Source: Sphingobium sp. Z007 (GTDB taxonomy: Bacteria; Pseudomonadota; Alphaproteobacteria; Sphingomonadales; Sphingomonadaceae). Taken from it: a stretch of DNA of 64,000 nt. Positions within the stretch are counted from its first letter, which is position 1; every line of letters begins with the position of its first letter. The notes below the pieces were generated by a model. That model was not told the origin of the DNA. It searched no databases and saw only the letters and a list, made by a program, of their open reading frames with translations. The stretch lies in assembly GCF_900013425.1 (NCBI RefSeq), contig NZ_FBXK01000001.1:673501-737500 (forward strand), written 5' to 3'. Shown here piece by piece: positions 45,811-55,535 of the stretch. The position numbers and the translations under genes are program-made.

Positions 45811-48333
45811 TTAGAATTTCTTCTTCACGGTCACCGCCCATTCGCGCGGATTGCCGGGGCGGCCCTTGCGGACCCCGCCACCTGCGCCGCGCAGGTCGAG
45901 GACGGAGAGGAGATAATATTTGTCGAACAGGTTGGTGACTTCGAACGACACGTCGAGATCCTCGTCCGCATTCTGCCAGGTGATCCGGGCATTGGCGAGC
46001 GTATAGGCGGGCACGAAGTTGAGGATGCGTTCGCCGTTCACGACTGACGGGCCGCCATATTTCTTGTCTTCATAGGTGACGTCGAAGCGCGGTGTCAGGC
46101 TGCCTGCCTTGTCGAGGTCGATCTTATACTGGGCACCGACGCTGAACTTCCAGGGTGGCGAGGCGGGCGGGTCGGAGGGCGACACGCCGCCGGGGTTGGT
46201 GCCGCCCGGAACGGTCGGGGACGTCGCCGCTGGATCAAGGCTGCTGGCGATATATTTGAAGTCGAGATAGCTAATCGACGCATCAATCGCCAGGCCGTCG
46301 ATCGGATAGGCGGACAGTTCCGCCTCGAAGCCCTTGACCCGCGCGTCGCCTGCATTGAGCCGCGCGGCGCAGGGCGCGCCAGGACAGGTCAGCACCGGGA
46401 TCTGGATATCGACATAGTCGTTGATGAAGGCGGACGCGTTCAACCGAACCCGGCGGTTGAAAAAGTCGCTCTTAAAGCCGATTTCATAGGCGGTCAGCTT
46501 TTCGGGACGGAAGGCGATGACCTGCTGCGTATTGAAGGGGCGCGGGTTGGAACCGCCACCCTTGAACCCGGTCGATACCGATCCATAGACCATCAGGCTG
46601 TCGGTCAGCCGATAATCGGCTGCCACGCGATAGTCCCAGCGCTTGGCGCTATAATGGGCGGTCAGGCCGGACAGAGCGGTGACCGTTTCGGTGGTGTTGC
46701 CGTTGCCGTTGTAATCGAGCGTGTCGGCGCCCGAATAGCCGATCCCATAGGCGACGCCAACGGGGTCAAGGAAGCGGTTGACCGACCCGTCATAGTTCAG
46801 GCGAAAATAGGTCTGGTCCTTGGTTTCGGCGGTGTAGCGCAAGCCGCCGCTGAGCGTCAGCCGATCGATCGGCTTCCACGACAGGTGCGCAAACGCTGCC
46901 TTGGCTTCTGCCTTGGTGGGGTCGGGCTGGCGGAATTGCAGCGGATATACCGCGACATAGCGAATGTCCTGGAACGAGTCATAGGTCGATTTCTGCTTGA
47001 AATAATAGCCGCCGACCGTGCCATTCAGGCTATCGCTCAGGTCCATGTTCAACCGGACTTCCTGGCTGAAGCTCCAATTTTCCAGCGAGTTGCGGCCGAA
47101 ATTGGTATTGGCAGGCGACAGATCATCGTCTGAATCGAACTGCGTGTCGAAGCTGCGATAGCCGGTGATCGACGTCAGCTTGAAGGCGTCGGACAGCGCA
47201 TAGTTAATCTGGCCGGACACGCCCCAACCCTTGTAGAGGCTGCGGTCGGTGCCCTGGGTCGCGGCAAGCGGGGTGCCGGCCGCGCCAAACGGATCGACCG
47301 GGATCGGCGGCGTCCAGACGCCCGCGGGCTGGCCGGTTCCGATATAATTGCAATAGCGGCCGCAGATGAAGCGGTTGTCATAGGGGATGCCGGGTGCGGG
47401 ATTGGTGTTGGGCGAATTGATGGCGGCCGTGTCGAGCAACACTTCGCCCGCGATCGTATGTTCGTCGCGGGTATAGTCGCCGATCAGCGTGACATCCAGC
47501 TTGTCGGTCGGCTCCCAAGCCAGGATAGCGCGGATCGCCTGGTATCCCACGCCGCCCAGCTTGCTGATGGTGCAATCGCCGGCGGGCCGTGTGGACGGGA
47601 TGCCGCTGCCCGGATTAGCGCAGCCATAATCGATGCGATCGACAAAGCCTTCCTGCTGCTTGGCGACGCCGGAGATGCGGACGGCCAACGTGTCGGTGAT
47701 GCCAAAATCGGCAGCGGCGCGGATGCCGATGCGGTTACGGATGCCGTAATTGACCTCGACAAAGCCGCCGCCATCACCCGATGGGCGCTTGGAGTAGAGT
47801 TTGATCGCGCCGCCCTCGGCATTGCGGCCAGCGAGCGTGCCTTGCGGTCCACGCAATATTTCGACGCGATCGAGGTCGAGCAGTTCGAACACCGCGCCGG
47901 TGAGCTGCGGATAATAGACATCGTCGATATAGATGCCGACGCCCGGCTCATAGGCGGGGTTGAAGTCGTTCTGGCCGATGCCGCGGATGGAGGCGGTGAT
48001 GGACGGGCCGAAGGACGCGCCCTGCGGCTTCAACGACACGTTGGGCGCGGCGTCGGCCATCTGCGCCAGGTTGGTCTGACTCTTGGCCTCCAGCTCGGCC
48101 GCGCCGACGGCGGTGATGGAGATGGGTGTGTCCTGCAACCGCTGTGCGCGGAACTGGGCGGTGACGACGATGTCGGCCACCGAACTTTGCGACATGGCTT
48201 CCTGCTCGGCGGCTTGTGGCGCAGCGGCGGGTGGCGGGGCCGATGTCTGCGCGGACGCTGGTGTGGTGATGGCGAGGACGGAGGCTGACGCCAACAGGGC
48301 GCGCGACATCATTGCACGAAGATCGTGTTGCAT
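45811..48333 (-). CDS. TonB-dependent receptor (aromatic/lignin-dimer type)
   Basis: 840 aa. Signal peptide ending ASAQ, TonB-box-like DIVVTAQ, plug domain (DTPISITAVGAAELEAKSQTNLAQMADAAPNV, DRVEILRGPQGTLAGRNAEGGAI) and a barrel ending in Phe (VTVKKKF). This plug type is the abundant sphingomonad receptor class linked to aromatic and siderophore uptake rather than the sugar type at 10303. Good ribosome-binding site AGGAGAGG. It heads an operon with the two GSTs, ligase, PQQ dehydrogenase and amidohydrolase, which points to dimer uptake through the outer membrane. Confidence 0.88.
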   Translation of the reverse strand: MQHDLRAMMSRALLASASVLAITTPASAQTSAPPPAAAPQAAEQEAMSQSSVADIVVTAQFRAQRLQDTPISITAVGAAELEAKSQTNLAQMADAAPNVSLKPQGASFGPSITASIRGIGQNDFNPAYEPGVGIYIDDVYYPQLTGAVFELLDLDRVEILRGPQGTLAGRNAEGGAIKLYSKRPSGDGGGFVEVNYGIRNRIGIRAAADFGITDTLAVRISGVAKQQEGFVDRIDYGCANPGSGIPSTRPAGDCTISKLGGVGYQAIRAILAWEPTDKLDVTLIGDYTRDEHTIAGEVLLDTAAINSPNTNPAPGIPYDNRFICGRYCNYIGTGQPAGVWTPPIPVDPFGAAGTPLAATQGTDRSLYKGWGVSGQINYALSDAFKLTSITGYRSFDTQFDSDDDLSPANTNFGRNSLENWSFSQEVRLNMDLSDSLNGTVGGYYFKQKSTYDSFQDIRYVAVYPLQFRQPDPTKAEAKAAFAHLSWKPIDRLTLSGGLRYTAETKDQTYFRLNYDGSVNRFLDPVGVAYGIGYSGADTLDYNGNGNTTETVTALSGLTAHYSAKRWDYRVAADYRLTDSLMVYGSVSTGFKGGGSNPRPFNTQQVIAFRPEKLTAYEIGFKSDFFNRRVRLNASAFINDYVDIQIPVLTCPGAPCAARLNAGDARVKGFEAELSAYPIDGLAIDASISYLDFKYIASSLDPAATSPTVPGGTNPGGVSPSDPPASPPWKFSVGAQYKIDLDKAGSLTPRFDVTYEDKKYGGPSVVNGERILNFVPAYTLANARITWQNADEDLDVSFEVTNLFDKYYLLSVLDLRGAGGGVRKGRPGNPREWAVTVKKKF

Positions 48334-48413
48334 GGGTAATCCCCTCTCCTAATTCCGGCTTGAGATCCGCCCTGCCCGGACGTGACCCGCCTCATGACGT
48401 TGCTGTGCGTCGA

Positions 48414-48432
48414 TTGTTAGTAAGACATACAA
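48414..48432. promoter_or_regulatory. candidate MarR operator, site A (TonB-receptor operon)
   Basis: TTGTTAGT-AAG-ACATACAA: 14 of 16 positions match the palindrome TTGTATGT-N3-ACATACAA shared with three other sites. It lies 80 bases upstream of the receptor start. Further upstream, TATTTGCC (48483-48490) and GGCAAATA (48504-48511) make a perfect 8-bp inverted repeat of unknown role. The gap 48334-48606 holds no gene that I can support. Confidence 0.6.
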
Positions 48433-48606
48433 TTTTATCGGATGCAAGAGCCGGATCGACCTCACAACGAACATTGTCGCACTATTTGCCAATATTGCGA
48501 GAGGGCAAATAATGCTGTTGTCTCTATTGGTGGTATTGGCAATAACAGGATGATCGGGGGTGGAGAGGGTACGCGCCGAAAACCCTTTATTTCGCGATGT
48601 CTGCGT

Positions 48607-49071
48607 TCAGACGTAGACGCGCCGCAGCAACTCTACGAGCATTGCGGTTTCGGCCGGACTGAACCGCGCCTTGAGCCAATTTTCATGCTCGGCGATGCAG
48701 GCGCGCGCCTTTGCCAGCGAGTCGCGGCCGCCATCGGTCAGGCTCAACGTCTGGCGGCGGCGATCCTGCGCGGAGGCGCCGCGGGTCAGGAAACCGCGGT
48801 CCTGCATGCGATTGACGATAGCCATCACGCTCGCCCGGTCCATTTTCAGCCGGCGGCCAATGTCCGCCTGCGCGATGCCGGGCTGATCCTCGATCAGCCA
48901 GAGGACGGCAACCTGCTTTTGCGTGAGGCCCAAGTCGCTGAAGGTTTCGGTGAAGTGCTGATAGACCGCCGCGCTGGCCAGCCGGATATGAAAACCGACC
49001 AGTCCATCGATGCCGCTGAGGCGGGGATCGGGGAAGATGTCGAGCGGTTCAATGTCATTCATGGTATTCAT
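48607..49071 (-). CDS. MarR-family regulator of the lignin-dimer genes
   Basis: 154 aa winged-helix protein: [51 protein letters not shown] then [16 protein letters not shown], the standard MarR wing. Start is ATG 49071 or 49062; neither has a strong ribosome-binding site. Divergent from the stilbene dioxygenase, with operator site B between. MarR repressors commonly release DNA on binding a phenolic acid or its CoA ester, so a pathway intermediate is a likely inducer. Confidence 0.87.
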   Translation of the reverse strand: MNTMNDIEPLDIFPDPRLSGIDGLVGFHIRLASAAVYQHFTETFSDLGLTQKQVAVLWLIEDQPGIAQADIGRRLKMDRASVMAIVNRMQDRGFLTRGASAQDRRRQTLSLTDGGRDSLAKARACIAEHENWLKARFSPAETAMLVELLRRVYV

Positions 49072-49115
49072 AGTAACAGTGTGCGGAGTAAGTGCTGATA
49101 CGTCAATCCGGGCAC

Positions 49116-49143
49116 TTGAAAAAATGTCTGTGTCACATACAAT
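49116..49143 (+). promoter_or_regulatory. stilbene-dioxygenase promoter with MarR operator site B
   Basis: TTGAAA (49116-49121), 16-bp spacer, TACAAT (49138-49143). The palindrome ATGTCTGT-GTC-ACATACAA (49124-49142) covers the spacer and -10, an ideal position for repression. It matches the shared consensus at 14 of 16 positions. Confidence 0.65.
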
Positions 49144-49174
49144 ATCTTCAACCATAAAAGGGAGAGGATCAGCC

Positions 49175-50644
49175 ATGGCGCATTTTCCAGACACGCCGTC
49201 CTTCACAGGTTTCAATACGCCCACGCGGATCGAGGCGGACATTGCCGACCTGGACATAAAGGGGACGGTGCCTCCCGAACTGGATGGCGCTTTTTACCGG
49301 GTGCAACCCGACCCCCAATTTCCACCGCGGCTGGGCGACGACATCGCTTTCAACGGCGACGGCATGATTACCATGTTTCGCTTTCATGACGGTCAGGTCG
49401 ATTTCCGCCAGCGCTGGGCGAAGACCGACAAGTGGAAGCTGGAGCATGAAGCGGGCAAAGCCTTGTTCGGCGCCTATCGCAATCCGCTGACCGACGACGA
49501 GGTGGTGAAGGGCAAAATACGCGGCACCGCCAACACCACCGCCTTCATCCATGGCGGGAAACTCTATGCGCTCAAAGAAGACAGCCCTGCGCTGGTGATG
49601 GACCCGGCGACGTTGGAGACGGACGGCTATACGCGGTTCGACGGCGCGATGACCGGGCAGACCTTCACCGCCCATCCCAAGATCGATCCGGCGACCGGCG
49701 ACATGATCGCCTTCGGCTACGCGGCCAAGGGGGTGCTGACGCGCGATATGACCTATTATGTCGTGTCGCCGGACGGCGCGCTGAAGCAGGAATTATGGTT
49801 CGAAACGCCTTATTATGCCATGATGCATGACTTTGCGATCACCCCCGACTACGCGCTGTTCCATGTGGTGCCCAGCACGTCCAATTGGGAACGGCTGGAG
49901 CAAGGGCTGCCGCATTTCGGTTTCGACACGACGCTGCCGGTCTATCTGGGCGTGCTGCCGCGCCGGGCCGATGCGAGCGCCGCCGACATACGCTGGTTCA
50001 AGCGCGACAATTGTTTCGCTAGCCACGTCATGAACGCGTTTCAGGAGGGCACGAAAATCCATTTCGATACGCCCGAAGCGAAGAACAACATGTTCCCCTT
50101 CTTCCCCGACATCCATGGCGCGCCGTTCAACGGACCGGAATCGGCGAGTTTCCTGACGCGCTGGACGGTGGACATGGCGTCCAATGGCGACGATTTGGCC
50201 AGCGTGCGGCGGTTGACCACCATGATGGGGGAATTTCCCCGGATCGACGATCGCTACACCGGCCTGCCCTATCGCTATGGCTGGCTGCTGGTGATCGACC
50301 CGACCAAGCCGGTGGAACTGAAGGGCGGCAGTCCGTCGGGGATGTTGATGAACACGCTGGGCCTGATCGACCACCAGACAGGCGAAGAGCAGAAATGGTG
50401 GTGCGGGCCGGTTTCGTCATTGCAGGAACCCTGCTTCATCCCGCGCAGTCCCGACGCGGCCGAAGGCGATGGCTGGATCGTGCAGGTATGCAACCGGTTG
50501 GAGGCGCATCGCAGCGACCTGCTGCTGTTCGACGCGACCGATATCGCCAAGGGACCGATCGCGGAGGTGCGGATACCCATCCGCCTGCGGTTCGGCCTGC
50601 ACGGCAATTGGGCGACCGCCGTGCAGATCGGGCTGGCGGCGTAG
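49175..50644 (+). CDS. lignostilbene alpha,beta-dioxygenase (NOV1-like, carotenoid oxygenase family)
   Basis: 489 aa. Four Fe(II)-binding His fall at residues 167 (TAHPK), 218 (MMHDF), 284 (ASHVM) and 476 (LHGNW), the same numbers as in the NOV1 stilbene oxygenase of Novosphingobium aromaticivorans. F59, Y101 and K134, which form the 4-hydroxyphenyl pocket there, are also present. It should cleave the central double bond of 4-hydroxystilbenes, for lignostilbene giving two vanillin. Start ATG 49175 follows GGGAGAGG. Its stop is only three bases from that of the convergent MFS gene. Confidence 0.92.
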   Translation: MAHFPDTPSFTGFNTPTRIEADIADLDIKGTVPPELDGAFYRVQPDPQFPPRLGDDIAFNGDGMITMFRFHDGQVDFRQRWAKTDKWKLEHEAGKALFGAYRNPLTDDEVVKGKIRGTANTTAFIHGGKLYALKEDSPALVMDPATLETDGYTRFDGAMTGQTFTAHPKIDPATGDMIAFGYAAKGVLTRDMTYYVVSPDGALKQELWFETPYYAMMHDFAITPDYALFHVVPSTSNWERLEQGLPHFGFDTTLPVYLGVLPRRADASAADIRWFKRDNCFASHVMNAFQEGTKIHFDTPEAKNNMFPFFPDIHGAPFNGPESASFLTRWTVDMASNGDDLASVRRLTTMMGEFPRIDDRYTGLPYRYGWLLVIDPTKPVELKGGSPSGMLMNTLGLIDHQTGEEQKWWCGPVSSLQEPCFIPRSPDAAEGDGWIVQVCNRLEAHRSDLLLFDATDIAKGPIAEVRIPIRLRFGLHGNWATAVQIGLAA

Positions 50645-50647
50645 CCG

Positions 50648-52252
50648 TTACACCTGCTCCCCCGCCGCCCGCGCGCGGGGGAGAAGGCTGGCATGGTCGC
50701 GTTCGACGCGCCACAACAGCACCAGCAATATCAGCACCAGCGGTGGCGCGACCCAGTTGATCGACAGGATCGCCCCGCCCAGGTCGCCGCCGCGCGCATC
50801 GCTTATCATGCCCACGGCATAGGGACCGATGCCGAGGCCGAAGATGGTCGATACAACGATATAGAGGCTGACGGTCAGCCCGCGCATCCGCGGCAGCACC
50901 TGTTCGAACAACACGGCGTAAAGCGGCGGCATCCACATGGTCAGGATCAGGCTGTAGAGCGTGAAGCGGAGGTAGAAGCCGCCCGCATCCGGCGCATGAT
51001 AGACCCAGAACGCCAGGCATGGCGACAGGCTCATGGCGAACAGCGCGACCCACACCCGGCGCGACAGGCGGTGCGCGCCGATCCGGTCGGACAAAGGCCC
51101 GGCGATCAGCGGCCCGACCACACCCAGCGCGGCGGACAGTAGTCCGAATTGCAGCCCGGTGTCGGCGGGCGACAGGCCATAGCCTTTCATCAGGAAGGAC
51201 GGCGTAAAGCCCATCACGCCATAGTTGATGACGCTTTGCAGAGCCCCCGCTGCGATGCAGAGCAGCAGCGAGGGATTGCGGGTGATGAGCGCGAAAGCGA
51301 CCGGATCGCGCCCTTTGAGATTTTGCAGCAGGTTGGCGATAACGAACGCGCCAAAGCCGATCACGCTCCATTGCACGACATGCGGGCTGATCGCCATGCC
51401 AGCCAGCAGCAGCGGTGGACGCGGCGAGAAAGCCTCCGCCCAGCCGATCGCCAGCAGCATCGCAACGACGATCAGCACCAACAGGCCGATGTTGAGCGCC
51501 CACTCTCGCGTCGTCGCCCGCGTGCGCGCCAGGCTCATCCAATGAAAGCCGGGCGTCACCGCGCCCAGCACGTTCAGGCTGGCGCGGAAAGGGTGCGGAT
51601 CAGGCGCGGTCGTGATGCCGTCCATTGCGCCCCGTTCCGGTTCGGGCAGGCGGCTCATCAGGAAGGCGATGAGGAAGCCGGGCGTCGCGGCCACCGCGAA
51701 GGCAAATTGCCAGCCCTTCAGGCCCAGCGGCGCCGTGCCTGCGGCGTAGCGCGCATCCCACCATTGCGCGGCCATGCCGCCGATGATGAGCGATCCGCCA
51801 AGGCCTATGGCGATCGCGGCGGCCATCACCGCCATCACCATGCCGCGCTTTTCGCGGGGAAAATAATCATAGGTCAGGCTGGTGCCGGCTGGTTGCGACG
51901 CCGCTTCGCCGATGCCGACGCACAGGCGCGAGAGCATCAGCGTGAAGAAGCCGGTCGCCAAAGCCGCGCCGCCGGTGGCGAGCGACCAGAAGCCGATCGT
52001 GATGGCCAGCAGTTTCGTTCTGATCCACCCGTCCGCCAGCCGCCCCAGCGGGAGCGAAAACAGTGCGTAGAAGAGCGCGAAGACGGTGCCGTAGAGCAGC
52101 CCCATCTCCGCGTCGCCGATCTTCAGGTCCGCCTTGATCGCGGGGGCTAGGATGGCGAGGATATTGCGGTCGAGCAGGCTGACCAGATTGGTGCCTGCCA
52201 CCAGCGCCAGCGCATAATAGGCCGTGGCGCGCGAAGGGTTCGCTATCGTCAC
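50648..52252 (-). CDS. MFS transporter (spinster-like / aromatic acid type)
   Basis: 534 aa with about 12 transmembrane segments. MFS motif A variant GRLADGWIRTKLLA, SLLDRNILAILAPAIKADLKIGDAEMGLLYG at the N-terminus as in the spinster-like group, and a long loop of about 50 residues after helix 6. GTG start overlaps the ligW-like stop (GTGA), so it is the last gene of the NTF2-ALDH-ligW-MFS operon. It probably moves an aromatic acid or dimer across the inner membrane; direction and substrate are not deducible. Confidence 0.8.
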   Translation of the reverse strand: MTIANPSRATAYYALALVAGTNLVSLLDRNILAILAPAIKADLKIGDAEMGLLYGTVFALFYALFSLPLGRLADGWIRTKLLAITIGFWSLATGGAALATGFFTLMLSRLCVGIGEAASQPAGTSLTYDYFPREKRGMVMAVMAAAIAIGLGGSLIIGGMAAQWWDARYAAGTAPLGLKGWQFAFAVAATPGFLIAFLMSRLPEPERGAMDGITTAPDPHPFRASLNVLGAVTPGFHWMSLARTRATTREWALNIGLLVLIVVAMLLAIGWAEAFSPRPPLLLAGMAISPHVVQWSVIGFGAFVIANLLQNLKGRDPVAFALITRNPSLLLCIAAGALQSVINYGVMGFTPSFLMKGYGLSPADTGLQFGLLSAALGVVGPLIAGPLSDRIGAHRLSRRVWVALFAMSLSPCLAFWVYHAPDAGGFYLRFTLYSLILTMWMPPLYAVLFEQVLPRMRGLTVSLYIVVSTIFGLGIGPYAVGMISDARGGDLGGAILSINWVAPPLVLILLVLLWRVERDHASLLPRARAAGEQV

Positions 52253-53304
52253 AGGGCGAACACGCGCTCGGCATTGGTCTGCATCAACTTGCGCTTCGCC
52301 TCGTCCGAAATGTCCAGCAGGTCGTGCGTCCGCACCTCATCCGCCACATATTGATAGGGATAGTCCATCGCATACATGACCCGATCCTCTCCCAGTACGG
52401 ATTGTGCGAACTTGATCGCCGGCTCCCATGCCATGCCGCTGGTGGTGACACAGATGTTCGACCGCATATAGTCGTGGATCGATTTGTTGAGCGGCTTCAT
52501 CCGCGCATAACGCTGCGACCGCACGCCCGCCTGGTGCATATAGTCGAGCCGGTAGAGCCAATAGGGCAGCGCCTCCCCCATATGGCCAACGATGATCTGC
52601 AAATCGGGATAGCGGTCGAAAATGCCGATGGTGATGAGCCGCAGTAGGTGCATCCCCGTCTCCACGCCAAAGCCGAAGATCGCGCCGTCCAGCCCCGCGT
52701 CCAGCATTGGCCCGATCATCGCGTCGGGCGGCGTCGAGGGATGGATATAGAGCGGCTGGCCGGTATCGGCGAGCGCGCGGAAGATCGGGTCGAACTTGGC
52801 GTCGTCCAGATATTCGCCCTGCGTATGGCTGTTGACCATCACCCCCTTGAAGCCAAGATCGCCCGCCCCGCGCCGGATTTCGGCGGCGGACCAGTCCGGG
52901 TCTTGCGGCGCGATCGACGTCATGCCGACGAAACGGGTCGGATGGGCGGCGCAGCGATCGGCGAGATGATCGTTGGCGCGGGCGACCATCGCCTTGGCCT
53001 CTTCCACTTCGAGCAGGGGCTGCACGCCGGGCGAGGTCAGCGACAGGATTGCGACGTCGATCCCCGTCGCATCCATGTCGGCCAGCCTTCGTTCGCCAAG
53101 GTCCAGTAACCGGTCGATGATCTGGGTCGCGCGTTCCGATGGCGATTGCGCGTAAAAGCCCCAGAGCGACACCATGCCCCGGTCCGCCGTCCCGTCGCGC
53201 ACCATGCGCAGATAGGCGTCGATCTGCTCGCGGGTGGCGAAGGCTTCTTCGGTGGCGATGCGCAGATAGCCGCGGTCGTCGCCCGTGTTCAATGCATGGC
53301 TCAT
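52249..53304 (-). CDS. ligW: LigW-like 5-carboxyvanillate decarboxylase
   Basis: 351 aa amidohydrolase-2 enzyme. It carries E19, R58, H188, H241 and D314, the metal-binding and catalytic residues described for LigW (Glu19, His188, Asp314; Arg58 and His241) at identical numbers. GYLRIATEEAFATREQIDAYL, LWGFYAQSPSERATQI and YAMDYPYQYVADEVR match LigW as I recall it. It would convert 5-carboxyvanillate to vanillate. 5-Carboxyvanillate can arise from biphenyl or phenylcoumaran dimers, so its presence beside a stilbene dioxygenase favours beta-5 substrates. Coupled to ALDH (gap 3) and MFS (overlap 4). Confidence 0.88.
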   Translation of the reverse strand: MSHALNTGDDRGYLRIATEEAFATREQIDAYLRMVRDGTADRGMVSLWGFYAQSPSERATQIIDRLLDLGERRLADMDATGIDVAILSLTSPGVQPLLEVEEAKAMVARANDHLADRCAAHPTRFVGMTSIAPQDPDWSAAEIRRGAGDLGFKGVMVNSHTQGEYLDDAKFDPIFRALADTGQPLYIHPSTPPDAMIGPMLDAGLDGAIFGFGVETGMHLLRLITIGIFDRYPDLQIIVGHMGEALPYWLYRLDYMHQAGVRSQRYARMKPLNKSIHDYMRSNICVTTSGMAWEPAIKFAQSVLGEDRVMYAMDYPYQYVADEVRTHDLLDISDEAKRKLMQTNAERVFAL

Positions 53305-53307
53305 CGC

Positions 53308-54735
53308 TTATCCTTCGTGAATGGCTTTGGTGACGAGGCAGGCGTCGATCCCTTCGGGACCGTCCTCTGCGCCATGGCCAGACCATTTGACCCCGCCGAA
53401 CGGGGAATCCGACCCGCCGATCATCGCGGTGTTGATGCCGACCATCCCGGCCTCGACCGCCCGCGCGACCCGGCGCTGGCGCGCGGCGTCGCTGGTCCAG
53501 GCATAAGCGGCGAGGCCATAGGGGAGCCGATTGGCCTCCGCGATCATGGCGGCCTCGTCGGGATAGGCGTTGATGAGGGCGACGGGGCCGAACGGCTCCT
53601 CGTTCATAATGGCGGCGTCCAGCGGCGCGCCCGACAGCACGGTGGGGGCGAAGAAATAGCCCGCATTGCCGATCCGTTCGCCGCCGGTTTCGAGGCGTGC
53701 GCCCTTCGCGACCGCGTCGCCGATCAACCGGTCCATCGCATCGAGCCGCCGGGCATTGGCCATCGGCCCCATGACGCTGCCGGGGTCCGATCCATCGCCG
53801 ACCGTCACTCTCTTTGCGCGTTCGACAAAGCCGGCAAGGAAGCGATCATGCACGCCCGCTTCCACGATGAAGCGGGTGGGCGACACGCACACCTGCCCGG
53901 CATTGCGATATTTGCCCGCCACCACCGTATCGAGCGCCCGCTCGATATCGGCGTCGGCGAAGACCAGCACCGGGCCATGGCCGCCCAATTCCATCGTCGT
54001 GCGCTTGCAATCCTCCGCCGCCAATTTGGCCAGGTGCTTGCCCACGAGCGTGGAGCCGGTGAAGCTCATCTTGCGGATGATGGGGGAGCCGAGCAGGTGG
54101 CGCGACACCTCGTCGGGCACGCCGAACACCGCCTGCGCGACATCGCCCGGCAGGCCAGCGTCGAGCAGGCATTGCAGCACGCCCAGCGCTGACGCGGGCG
54201 TTTCCTCCGCCGCCTTCAGGATCACCGAACATCCCGCCGCGATCGGCGCGCCCAGCTTGCGGCCGGGATTGCCGAGCGGGAAATTCCACGGGGCGAAGGC
54301 CGCGACCGGGCCGACCGGCTCCTTCGTCACCGTCGATCGCTGCCCGGCCGGACGCACCAGCGCCCGGCCGTAGAGGCGGAAGACCTCCCCGGCGTAGAAA
54401 TTGAACAGGCCGACATTCATCATCACTTCGATGCGCGCTTCGGCCAGCGTCTTGCCCTGTTCCAGTGTGGCGATGCGGGCGAGATCCTCCTGCCGCTCGA
54501 CCATCAACCGCGCCGCGCCCTGCAACACCGCCGCCCGTTCCTGCGGCGTGGAATCGCGCCAGCGGCGGAACCCCCGCTCCGCCGCCGCCAGCGCGGCGTC
54601 CAGGTCCGCCGCATCGGCCAGCGGCAGGTCCGCGATCGCTTCGCCGGTGGCGGGGTTGACGACCTTGTGGGTGCGTCGCCCGCCGCCCGACAACCGCTGG
54701 CCGTCGATCATCAGATACAGGTCGGGATAGGCCAT
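53308..54735 (-). CDS. NAD(P)-dependent aldehyde dehydrogenase (probable aromatic aldehyde oxidation)
   Basis: 475 aa. AFAPWNFPLGNPGRK, FTGSTLVGK, catalytic Glu in TMELGGHGPVLVF and catalytic Cys in NAGQVCVSPTRF; EEPFGPVALI completes the family pattern. The sequence type is close to succinate-semialdehyde/vanillin dehydrogenases. Between the NTF2-like lyase and ligW, its natural substrates are probably vanillin or 5-formyl phenolic aldehydes released by the stilbene dioxygenase. Confidence 0.88.
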   Translation of the reverse strand: MAYPDLYLMIDGQRLSGGGRRTHKVVNPATGEAIADLPLADAADLDAALAAAERGFRRWRDSTPQERAAVLQGAARLMVERQEDLARIATLEQGKTLAEARIEVMMNVGLFNFYAGEVFRLYGRALVRPAGQRSTVTKEPVGPVAAFAPWNFPLGNPGRKLGAPIAAGCSVILKAAEETPASALGVLQCLLDAGLPGDVAQAVFGVPDEVSRHLLGSPIIRKMSFTGSTLVGKHLAKLAAEDCKRTTMELGGHGPVLVFADADIERALDTVVAGKYRNAGQVCVSPTRFIVEAGVHDRFLAGFVERAKRVTVGDGSDPGSVMGPMANARRLDAMDRLIGDAVAKGARLETGGERIGNAGYFFAPTVLSGAPLDAAIMNEEPFGPVALINAYPDEAAMIAEANRLPYGLAAYAWTSDAARQRRVARAVEAGMVGINTAMIGGSDSPFGGVKWSGHGAEDGPEGIDACLVTKAIHEG

Positions 54736-54739
54736 GGGT

Positions 54740-55498
54740 TCAGACGCTCACGGCTGCGCGCGCGGCCCGCTCCCGGTCGATATCGCCCTGCCAGCGTTCG
54801 GCGACAATCGCCTTGCCCGTCACCGGATGCACCATATGGAACGGCACCATCTTGTGCGTCGGCCACAACCAATGATCCTCGATCAGTGCGTCCGGGCCGG
54901 TCGGGTCTTCGGGATAGGTGATCTTGGGGAAGGGCACATATTCGGCCGGGGTATTGGCCCAGCCCTGATCGAAATCGGCGTGCCATTGCGGCATGTAATT
55001 CAGGATCTGGATGCGCCAGATGCCGTCCACCTTCTTATAGGTATTCTCATAAATGCCGCCTTCCCACCATTGGCGCGCGCCGAGAGCCGGATTGGACGGG
55101 TCGGTATAATCCTTGTGCCGGCCCGCCTGCATCATCGACCGGGCGCGGGCATAAGCGGTGACGCCGTCGGCGTCGATATCGACAATATCCTGCAATTGCG
55201 GATGGTCGAGCAGGAAGCCGTCGATCGGCCCGTTGGTGCCATGGGTGAAACGCTTCTGGAAGCGTTCGACATAGAGGCGGCGGATGCCCGCCTGGCCGCG
55301 CCACACGCCGCCGAAGAAACGCACTTCGCCATCTTCGGTGAACAGGTCGGCGGTTTCGTTATAGAGGCATTTATCGATCAGATAGCCGTAGAGATGCTGC
55401 AATTTGCGCACGTCCAGCTCATCTTCGCGCCGTTGCAGGCGGGTGCTGAGGTCGGCGACGCTCTGTTCCAGGCGGGCGATACGGTCGGTCTCGGACAT
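54740..55498 (-). CDS. NTF2/SnoaL-like protein, candidate gamma-formaldehyde lyase (LdpA/LsdE type)
   Basis: 252 aa. N-terminal helical coil (RIARLEQSVADLSTRLQRRE) then an SnoaL-like cone fold: DVRKLQHLYGYLIDKCLYNETADLFTEDGEVRFFGGVWRG and WWEGGIYENTYKKVDGIWRIQILNYMPQWHADF. The C-terminal 70 residues extend beyond a simple NTF2 domain. Cofactor-free NTF2-like enzymes next to stilbene dioxygenases in sphingomonads (LdpA, LsdE) deformylate diarylpropane diols to lignostilbene. That identity is inferred from fold and neighbours. ATG 55498 follows AGGAGAG; operator site C lies just upstream, so the operon has its own promoter. Confidence 0.72.
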   Translation of the reverse strand: MSETDRIARLEQSVADLSTRLQRREDELDVRKLQHLYGYLIDKCLYNETADLFTEDGEVRFFGGVWRGQAGIRRLYVERFQKRFTHGTNGPIDGFLLDHPQLQDIVDIDADGVTAYARARSMMQAGRHKDYTDPSNPALGARQWWEGGIYENTYKKVDGIWRIQILNYMPQWHADFDQGWANTPAEYVPFPKITYPEDPTGPDALIEDHWLWPTHKMVPFHMVHPVTGKAIVAERWQGDIDRERAARAAVSV

Positions 55499-55515
55499 GA
55501 TTGGCTCTCCTATCA

Positions 55516-55534
55516 TTGTATGTAATACTTACAG
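55516..55534. promoter_or_regulatory. candidate MarR operator, site C (lyase-ALDH-ligW operon)
   Basis: TTGTATGT-AAT-ACTTACAG, 14 of 16 matches to the shared palindrome, in the 37-bp gap between the upstream MFS stop and the lyase start. On the minus strand it contains TACAAT (55515-55520), the same -10-like element as at site B. Confidence 0.65.
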
Positions 55535-55535
55535 A

